A stretch of 64,000 bases of DNA from NCBI GenBank assembly GCA_963837775.1, contig CAWIOX010000033.1, forward strand, positions 149,100-213,099, read 5' to 3'. Positions 56,301 to 64,000 of this stretch are shown in pieces. The notes under the pieces are model-generated. The model did no database searches. It had not been told where the DNA came from and worked only from the letters and a program-made list of their open reading frames with translations. The DNA comes from CAWIOX01 sp963837775 (GTDB taxonomy: Bacteria > Pseudomonadota > Gammaproteobacteria > Burkholderiales > Burkholderiaceae_D). The translations under genes and the position numbers were made by a program. The stretch's first letter is position 1. Each line of letters opens with the position of its first letter.

Positions 56301-59300
56301 ATCGTCGCAGCCGTGCTGTTGCCTGCGGCGTCTAACGCCGTCACGCTGTAAGTGCCGCTGTTGCTGCCTTGCTCAAAGTCGTTGACGGCCGAGGCCGCGC
56401 CGGCTGCTGTGAGCGTGATCGCGCCGCTGTTGCTGATTTGGTAGAAACCGTCTGCGCTGGTGTTGCTGCCGGTGGCGGTGAAGCGGTAGCCGGTCACGCC
56501 GACGTTGTCGCTGGCGGCGACGTTGGCCACCGTGCTGCCGGCGGCGCTGTTTTCTGCGTAGCTGAAGCTTTGCGCGGCAATCACCGGCGCGCTGTCGTCC
56601 AGGTTGGTTTCATTGAGCGTGATCGTCGCAGCCGTGCTGTTGCCTGCGGCGTCTAACGCCGTCACGCTGTAAGTGCCGCTGTTGCTGCCTTGCTCAAAGT
56701 CGTTGACGGCCGAGGCCGCGCCGGCTGCTGTGAGCGTGATCGCGCCGCTGTTGCTGATTTGGTAGAAACCGTCTGCGCTGGTGTTGCTGCCGGTGGCGGT
56801 GAAGCGGTAGCCGGTCACGCCGACGTTGTCGCTGGCGGCGACGTTGGCCACCGTGCTGCCGGCGGCGCTGTTTTCTGCGTAGCTGAAGCTTTGCGCGGCA
56901 ATCACCGGCGCGCTGTCGTCCAGGTTGGTTTCATTGAGCGTGATCGTCGCAGCCGTGCTGTTGCCTGCGGCGTCTAACGCCGTCACGCTGTAAGTGCCGC
57001 TGTTGCTGCCTTGCTCAAAGTCGTTGACGGCCGAGGCCGCGCCGGCTGCTGTGAGCGTGATCGCGCCGCTGTTGCTGATTTGGTAGAAACCGTCTGCGCT
57101 GGTGTTGCTGCCGGTGGCGGTGAAGCGGTAGCCGGTCACGCCGACGTTGTCGCTGGCGGCGACGTTGGCCACCGTGCTGCCGGCGGCGCTGTTTTCTGCG
57201 TAGCTGAAGCTTTGCGCGGCAATCACCGGCGCGCTGTCGTCCAGGTTGGTTTCATTGAGCGTGATAGTCGCAGCCGTGCTGTTGCCTGCGGCGTCTAACG
57301 CCGTCACGCTGTAAGTGCCGCTGTTGCTGCCTTGCTCAAAGTCGTTGACGGCCGAGGCCGCGCCGGCTGCTGTGAGCGTGATCGCGCCGCTGTTGCTGAT
57401 TTGGTAGAAACCGTCTGCGCTGGTGTTGCTGCCGGTGGCGGTGAAGCGGTAGCCGGTCACGCCGACTTGTCGCTGGCGGCGACGTTGGCCACGTGCTGCC
57501 GGCGGCGCTGTTTTCTGCGTAGCTGAAGCGCGGCAACAGGTGTAACATTGATTGCCACAGTATCGGCATCGGTCGCAGTACTGTCGCTCGTACTAATGGA
57601 GAGTTGTGCAGAACCACTGTAATCACCGGTTGGCTTGAAGGACAGGCCATTCAGAGCACCGTTGATGGCCGCGGCCGTACCAACGATCGTCACTGTCCCG
57701 GTATCGTCACCACTAATAGTGGCACCAGCAAAAGCGACCACCGACAAAGTCCCGTGAGTGACCATAAGCGTAGTGGTCAGCGTACCGCCGTCCACATCAG
57801 CTACCGACAAGGCGTTGCCATTGGCTACGCTGAACACGCGAGCCACGTCTTCCGCGGTGCTTTGCGCACCAGGCACGGTGTTGACCGGCGGGTCGTTGAC
57901 CGCCGTGACAGTGACCGTGACATTGGCCGTTTCGATAACGCCGCCGGAGGTCACGGTGTAGCTAAAGGCCGGTGCGGTGCCGTTGAAATTAGCCGCCGGT
58001 GCGAAGTCCAGGGTGCCGTCTGCCTTGAGCGTGACCGTGCCGTTGGCAACAGCCACCGTGCCGCCTACCGCGATGGCGCTGCCGTTAATTGCAGTGATCG
58101 TGTGACCTGCGTTTTCAAAACTGTCGTTGGCATTGACGTTGATGTTGACTGTCGTGTCTTCATTGGTGGTGATCACATCGTTGACGATGTCGACCACTGG
58201 TGTAACGGTAATGGCTACGGTATCGACGTCGCTGAGAGTCCCGTCGCTTGTGCTCAGGGTCAGCGTCGCGCTGCCGTTGTAGTCAGCGGCAGGCGCAAAG
58301 CTCAGTCCGTTCAACGCACCATTGATGGCCGCTGCAGTGCCGCTGATGGTGACGCTGCCGCTGCCGTTGTTGGTGATGGTGGCGCCGGCAAAAGCACCCG
58401 CCGTGAGCACGCCGTTACCAATGCTGACAGTAGTGGTCAGCGTACCGCCGTCCACATCAGCTACCGACAAGGCGTTGCCATTGGCTACGCTGAACACGCG
58501 AGCCACGTCTTCCGCGGTGCTTTGCGCACCAGGTACGGTGTTGACCGGCAGGTCGTTGACACCACGGCGCGTCGTTGACGTTCGGACCGACCGTGACTGT
58601 CACGCTGGCGCTGCTGCTGCCGCCCTGACCGTCGCTGATGCTGTAGGTGAAGCTGTCGTCGCCGACATAGTTCGGGTTCGGGGTGTAGACCGGGTTGCCG
58701 CTGACCGGGTCGATGGCGACCGTGCCGTGGCTGCCTTGGCTCACCGCGGTGACCGTCAGCGCATCGTTGTCCGGGTCGCTGTCGTTGCCGCGGACCGCGA
58801 TCGTCACCGGCGTGTCTTCGCCGGTGCTGACCGCGTCGGCATTGGCCACCGGCGCGTCGTTGACGTTCGGACCGACCGTGACTGTCACGCTGGCGCTGCT
58901 GCTGCCGCCCTGACCGTCGCTGATGCTGTAGGTGAAGCTGTCGTCGCCGACATAGTTCGGGTTCGGGGTGTAGACCGGGTTGCCGCTGACCGGGTCGATG
59001 GCGACCGTGCCGTGGCTGCCTTGGCTCACCGCGGTGACCGTCAGCGCATCGTTGTCCGGGTCGCTGTCGTTGCCGCGGACCGCGATCGTCACCGGCGTGT
59101 CTTCGCCGGTGCTGACCGCGTCGGCATTGGCCACCGGCGCGTCGTTGACGTTCGGACCGACCGTGACTGTCACGCTGGCGCTGCTGCTGCCGCCCTGACC
59201 GTCGCTGATGCTGTAGGTGAAGCTGTCGTCGCCGACATAGTTCGGGTTCGGGGTGTAGACCGGGTTGCCGCTGACCGGGTCGATGGCGACCGTGCCGTGG

Positions 59301-62300
59301 CTGCCTTGGCTCACCGCGGTGACCGTCAGCGCATCGTTGTCCGGGTCGCTGTCGTTGCCGCGGACCGCGATCGTCACCGGCGTGTCTTCGCCGGTGCTGA
59401 CCGCGTCGGCATTGGCCACCGGCGCGTCGTTGACGTTCGGACCGACCGTGACTGTCACGCTGGCGCTGCTGCTGCCGCCCTGACCGTCGCTGATGCTGTA
59501 GGTGAAGCTGTCGTCGCCGACATAGTTCGGGTTCGGGGTGTAGACCGGGTTGCCGCTGACCGGGTCGATGGCGACCGTGCCGTGGCTGCCTTGGCTCACC
59601 GCGGTGACCGTCAGCGCATCGTTGTCCGGGTCGCTGTCGTTGCCGCGGACCGCGATCGTCACCGGCGTGTCTTCGCCGGTGCTGACCGCGTCGGCATTGG
59701 CCACCGGCGCGTCGTTGACGTTCGGACCGACCGTGACTGTCACGCTGGCGCTGCTGCTGCCGCCCTGACCGTCGCTGATGCTGTAGGTGAAGCTGTCGTC
59801 GCCGACATAGTTCGGGTTCGGGGTGTAGACCGGGTTGCCGCTGACCGGGTCGATGGCGACCGTGCCGTGGCTGCCTTGGCTCACCGCGGTGACCGTCAGC
59901 GCATCGTTGTCCGGGTCGCTGTCGTTGCCGCGGACCGCGATCGTCACCGGCGTGTCTTCGCCGGTGCTGACCGCGTCGGCATTGGCCACCGGCGCGTCGT
60001 TGACGTTCGGACCGACCGTGACTGTCACGCTGGCGCTGCTGCTGCCGCCCTGACCGTCGCTGATGCTGTAGGTGAAGCTGTCGTCGCCGACATAGTTCGG
60101 GTTCGGGGTGTAGACCGGGTTGCCGCTGACCGGGTCGATGGCGACCGTGCCGTGGCTGCCTTGGCTCACCGCGGTGACCGTCAGCGCATCGTTGTCCGGG
60201 TCGCTGTCGTTGCCGCGGACCGCGATCGTCACCGGCGTGTCTTCGCCGGTGCTGACCGCGTCGGCATTGGCCACCGGCGCGTCGTTGACGTTCGGACCGA
60301 CCGTGACTGTCACGCTGGCGCTGCTGCTGCCGCCCTGACCGTCGCTGATGCTGTAGGTGAAGCTGTCGTCGCCGATATAGTTCGGGTCGGGGTGTAGACC
60401 GGGTTGCCGCTGACCGGGTCGATGGCGACCGTGCCGTGGCTGCCTTGGCTCACCGCGGTGACCGTCAGCGCATCGTTGTCCGGGTCGCTGTCGTTGCCGC
60501 GGACCGCGATCGTCACCGGCGTGTCTTCGCCGGTGCTGACCGCGTCGGCATTGGCCACCGGCGCGTCGTTGACGTTCGGACCGACCGTGACTGTCACGCT
60601 GGCGCTGCTGCTGCCGCCCTGGCCGTCGCTGATGCGTGTAGGTGAAGCTGTCGTCGCCGATATAGTTCGGCGCCGGCGTGTAGACCGGGTTGCCGCTGAC
60701 CGGGTCGATGGCGACCGTGCCGTGGCTGCCTTGGCTCACCGCGGTGACCGTCAGCGCATCGTTGTCCGGGTCGCTGTCGTTGCCGCAGGCACCGCGATCG
60801 TCACCGGCGTGTCTTCGCCGGTGCTGACGGCGTCGGCATTGGCCACCGGCGCGTCGTTGACGTTCGGACCGACCGTGACTGTCACGCGTGGCGCTGCTCG
60901 CTGCCGCCCTGACCGTCGCTGATGGTGTAGGTGAAGCTGTCGGCGCCGTTGTAGTTCGGCGTCGGGGTGTAGGTCACGGGTTGCCGTCGACCGGTCGATG
61001 GCGACCGTGCCGTGGCTGCCTTGGCTCACCGCGGTGACCGTCAGCGCATCGCCGTCCGGGTCGCTGTCGTTGCCGCGGCACCGTCGATCGTCACCGCGCG
61101 TGTCTTCGCCGGTGCTGACCGCGTCGGCATTGGCCACCGGCGCGTCGTTGACTCGGATCGACCGTGACTGTCACCGTGGCGCTGCTGCTGCCGCCATTGC
61201 CGTCGCTGATGCGTGTAGGTGAAGCTGTCGGCGCCGTTATAGTTCGGCGTCCGGCGTGTAGGTGACCGGGTTGCCGTTGACCGGGTCGACGGCGACCGTG
61301 CCGTGGCTGCCTTGGCTCACCGCGGTGACCGTCAGCGTATCGCCGTCCGGGTCGCTGTCGTTGCCCAGGACCGCTGATCGTCACCGGCGTGTCTTCGTCG
61401 GTGCTGCCGCGTCGTCATTGGCCACCGGCGCATCGTTGACGCTCTGACGGTGACGTTCACCGTCGCGCTGTCGCTGCTGCCGCCGTTGCCGTCGCTGATG
61501 CGTGTAGGTGAAGCTGTCGGCGCCGTTGTAGTTCGGCGCCGGCGTGTAGGTCAGGGTGCCGTCGGCGTTGATGGTCGACCGTGCCGTGGCTGCCGCTGGC
61601 TCACCGCGGTGACCGTCAGCGTATCGCCGTCCGGGTCGCTGTCGTTGCCGCAGGCACGTCGATCGTCACCGGCGTGTCTTCGTCGGTGCTCGCCGCGTCG
61701 TGCATTGGCCACCGGCGCATCGTTGACGCTCGGTCGACCGTGACTGTCACGCGTGGCGGTGTCGCTGCCGCCGTTGCCGTCGCTGATGCGTGTAGGTGAA
61801 GCTGTCGGCGCCGTTGATAGTTCGCGTCCGGCGTGTAGGCCGAGGCTGCCGTCCGACCGGTCGATGGTCGACCGTGCCGTGGCCGCCGTGGCTCACCGCG
61901 GTGACCGTCAGCGTATCGCCGTCCGGGTCGCTGTCGTTGCCGCAGGCACGCGCGATCGTCACCGGCGTGTCTTCGTCGGTCGCTGACCGCGTCGTGCATT
62001 GGCCACCGGCGCATCGTTGACGCTCGGTCGACCGTGACTGTCACCGTCGCGCTGTCGCTGCCGCCGTTGCCGTCGCTGATGGTGTAGGTGAAGCTGTCGG
62101 CGCCGTTGATAGTTCGGCGTCCGGCGTGTAGACCGAGCGTGCCGCTCCGGCGTCGATGGCGACCGTGCCATGGCTGCCCTGGCTCACCGCGGTGACCGTC
62201 AGCGTATCGCCGTCCGGGTCGCTGTCGTTGCCCAGACCGCGATCGTCACCGGCGTGTCTTCGTCCGTCGCTGCCCGCGTCGTGCATTGGCCACCGGCTCA

Positions 62301-64000
62301 TCGTTGACGTCGGATCGACCGTGATGTCACGCGTTGCGCTGTCGCTGCCGCCCTGACCGTCGCTGATGGTGTAGGTGAAGCTGTCGGCGCCGATGATAGT
62401 TCGGCGTCCGGCGTGTAGACCGGGTTGCCGCTGACCGGGTCGATGGCGACCGTGCCGTGGCTGCCCTGGCTCACCGCGGTGACCGTCAGCGTATCGCCGT
62501 CCGGGTCGCTGTCGTTGCCCAGGACCGCGATCGTCACCGGCGTGTCTTCGTGGTGCTGCCGCGTCGTCATTGGCCACCGGCGCGTCGTTGACGCTCGGAC
62601 TGACCGTGACAGTCACGCTGGCGCTGCCGTGCCGCCCTTGCCGTCGCTGATGGTGTAGGTGAAGCTGTCGGCGCCGTTGATAGTTCGGCGTCCGGCGTGT
62701 AGACCGGGTTGCCGTTGACCGGGTCGATGGCGACCGTGCCGTGGCTGCCTGGGTCACCGCGGTGACCGTCAGCGTATCGCCGTCCGGGTCGCTGTCGTTG
62801 CCGCAGGACGTTGATCGTCACCGGCGTGTCTTCGTCGGTGCTGACCGCGTCGGCATTGGCCACCGGCGCGTCGTTGACGTTCGGACCGACCGTGATGTCA
62901 CGCTGGCGCTGCTGCTGCCGCCCTGACCGTCGCTGATGCTGTAGGTGAAGCTGTCGTCGCCGACATAGTTCGGGTTCGGGGTGTAGACCGGGTTGCCGCT
63001 GACCGGGTCGATGGCGACCGTGCCGTGGCTGCCTTGGCTCACCGCGGTGACCGTCAGCGCATCGCTGTCCGGGTCGCTGTCGTTGCCGCGGACCGCGATC
63101 GTCACCGGCGTGTCTTCGCCGGTGCTGACCGCGTCGGCATTGGCCACCGGCGCGTCGTTGACGTTCGGACCGACCGTGACTGTCACGCTGGCGCTGCTGC
63201 TGCCGCCCTGACCGTCGCTGATGCTGTAGGTGAAGCTGTCGTCGCCGACATAGTTCGGGTTCGGGGTGTAGACCGGGTTGCCGCTGACCGGGTCGATGGC
63301 GACCGTGCCGTGGCTGCCTTGGCTCACCGCGGTGACCGTCAGCGCATCGTTGTCCGGGTCGCTGTCGTTGCCGCGGACCGCGATCGTCACCGGCGTGTCT
63401 TCGCCGGTGCTGACCGCGTCGGCATTGGCCACCGGCGCGTCGTTGACGTTCGGACCGACCGTGACTGTCACGCTGGCGCTGCTGCTGCCGCCCTGACCGT
63501 CGCTGATGCTGTAGGTGAAGCTGTCGTCGCCGACATAGTTCGGGTTCGGGGTGTAGACCGGGTTGCCGCTGACCGGGTCGATGGCGACCGTGCCGTGGCT
63601 GCCTTGGCTCACCGCGGTGACCGTCAGCGCATCGTTGTCCGGGTCGCTGTCGTTGCCGCGGACCGCGATCGTCACCGGCGTGTCTTCGCCGGTGCTGACC
63701 GCGTCGGCATTGGCCACCGGCGCGTCGTTGACGTTCGGACCGACCGTGACTGTCACGCTGGCGCTGCTGCTGCCGCCCTGACCGTCGCTGATGCTGTAGG
63801 TGAAGCTGTCGTCGCCGACATAGTTCGGGTTCGGGGTGTAGACCGGGTTGCCGCTGACCGGGTCGATGGCGACCGTGCCGTGGCTGCCTTGGCTCACCGC
63901 GGTGACCGTCAGCGCATCGTTGTCCGGGTCGCTGTCGTTGCCGCGGACCGCGATCGTCACCGGCGTGTCTTCGCCGGTGCTGACCGCGTCGGCATTGGCC
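53385..64000 (-). CDS. Giant type I-secreted repeat adhesin (LapA-like), C-terminal part
   Basis: At least 3500 residues lie in the window; the N-terminus is beyond the right edge. From the C-terminus inward: a type I secretion target domain ending LLNKGKLIVD; RTX calcium-binding nonapeptides (GTAGNDTLDGAAGNDVLIGG); a beta-sandwich, lectin-like domain (about 54100-54930); eight near-identical 107-residue cadherin-like repeats; a mixed block of two Ig-like domain types; then 19 or more 95-residue Ig-like (tandem-95) repeats. It presumably anchors in LapE by its N-terminus and is released by LapG. Frame breaks at about 54985 and 58564-58565 fit merged ambiguous bases. Two single-base losses near 57466 and 57493 and many errors at 60.4-62.9 kb lie inside repeats. 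Confidence 0.9.
54990..57533 (-). repeat. Eight tandem 321-bp (107-residue) cadherin-like repeats
   Basis: The unit starts around DSAPVIAAQSFSYAENSAAG and ends at ATITLNETNLD. Copies repeat exactly every 321 bases; only one base differs across the inner copies (GTGATAGTC near 57263 versus GTGATCGTC elsewhere). The outermost copy on the right lost one G and one C relative to the others. Confidence 0.95.
57534..58560 (-). repeat. Mixed Ig-like domain block with 660-bp periodicity
   Basis: A domain starting VARVFSVANGNALSVADVDG occurs twice, 660 bases apart (57781-57900 and 58441-58560 are almost identical DNA). Between the two stands a different domain beginning VDIVNDVITTNEDTTVNINV. The two copies otherwise diverge in mid-domain, showing older duplication than the flanking arrays. 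Confidence 0.8.
58566..60560 (-). repeat. Seven near-identical 285-bp tandem-95 repeats
   Basis: The unit reads VANADAVSTGEDTPVTIAVR, GNDSDPDNDALTVTAVSQGS, HGTVAIDPVSGNPVYTPNPN, then YVGDDSFTYSISDGQGGSSS and ASVTVTVGPNVNDAP (95 residues). Copies are identical at the DNA level except at the last, which has a one-base deletion at about 60388. Confidence 0.95.
60560..62870 (-). repeat. Eight diverged, frame-broken tandem-95 repeats
   Basis: About eight 285-bp units resembling the flanking repeats but with variants (for example NGGSDSATVTVTV and STDEDTPVTI) and frequent one-base insertions and losses. Many insertions join two variants seen singly elsewhere: CCGTTGATAG combines CCGTTGTAG and CCGTTATAG, GATGCGTGTAG combines GATGCTGTAG and GATGGTGTAG, and CGTCGTGCATTG combines CGTCGGCATTG and CGTCGTCATTG. 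The protein here cannot be read reliably. Confidence 0.85.
62870..64000 (-). repeat. Four further near-identical tandem-95 repeats reaching the window edge
   Basis: These match the units at 58566-60560 base for base except one T-to-C change near 63064 (DSDALTV instead of DNDALTV). The array continues beyond the window, so total repeat number is unknown. Confidence 0.93.

Noticed and set aside
58322..60397. A 691-residue open frame on the plus strand across the tandem array, and many identical 72- and 95-residue frames
   Set aside because: They are the reverse complement of the 285-bp and 321-bp adhesin repeats; any open shadow frame in one copy recurs in all. Their composition is Arg/Val/Asp-rich with no domain and no ribosome sites.
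54990..64000. CRISPR array suggested by regular repeats
   Set aside because: Units are 285 and 321 bp with no unique spacers and translate in frame into adhesin domains.

Overview
The window looks like a chromosome segment of a betaproteobacterium, most likely family Oxalobacteraceae (Janthinobacterium/Massilia/Herminiimonas-like). This is judged from the GC-rich, strongly third-position-biased genes, a Burkholderiales-type porin, the slt / NDUFA9-like / GST / cca gene order, and an S-adenosylhomocysteine (SAH) riboswitch before ahcY. The assignment comes from recognised protein families and gene order; no search was run.

Layout. 1-7.2 kb: a leftward pqqE transcription unit (pqqE, a 31-residue membrane peptide, a PuuD-like membrane protein, partial serC), a NarL-type response regulator with its histidine kinase, and a divergent TonB-dependent receptor. 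7.3-11.7 kb: enoyl-CoA hydratase, two tandem DUF3108 genes, a porin. 12-21.2 kb: a bifunctional penicillin-binding protein and tamA-tamB. 21.3-30 kb: queC, a YdjM-like membrane protein, a DUF2817 peptidase, mlaC, metY and fused indolepyruvate:ferredoxin oxidoreductase. 30.7-36.5 kb: tail-specific protease, then the phenylalanine/tyrosine degradation genes phhA and hppD with a divergent Lrp/AsnC regulator, and a GNAT acetyltransferase. 36.8-42.5 kb: cca, GST, NDUFA9-like, slt, and 5-formyl-THF cyclo-ligase. 42.4-45.5 kb: two c-di-GMP phosphodiesterase-family genes (EAL and HD-GYP). 45.5-48.4 kb: a methyl-cycle operon (ahcY, a phage-holin-like gene, metF) behind an SAH riboswitch. 48.5-64 kb: a Lap-type biofilm adhesin locus: TolC-family LapE fused to an NTF2-like domain, periplasmic protease LapG, c-di-GMP receptor LapD, and the C-terminal part of a giant type I-secreted repeat adhesin that runs off the right edge.

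How the genes work together. The Lap genes suggest the known circuit: c-di-GMP bound by LapD sequesters LapG, and LapG otherwise clips the adhesin's N-terminal retention module (outside the window). The two phosphodiesterase-type genes nearby could feed the same pool. SAH derepresses ahcY-holin-metF to clear SAH and supply methyl groups. PhhA and HppD convert Phe to Tyr and hydroxyphenylpyruvate to homogentisate, while the indolepyruvate oxidoreductase handles aryl-pyruvates.

A caution on sequence quality. serC, the response regulator, the penicillin-binding protein, tamB, queC, metY, phhA and cca appear frameshifted. At almost every break the reading frame is restored by reading two adjacent bases as one ambiguous base, usually a synonymous third-position choice. 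This points to two alleles written side by side rather than to real pseudogenes. The same signature is dense in the middle of the adhesin repeat array. The most interesting unexplained non-coding signal is a family of about 76-nt intergenic repeats, four full copies of which each sit just beyond the 3' end of a leftward gene.
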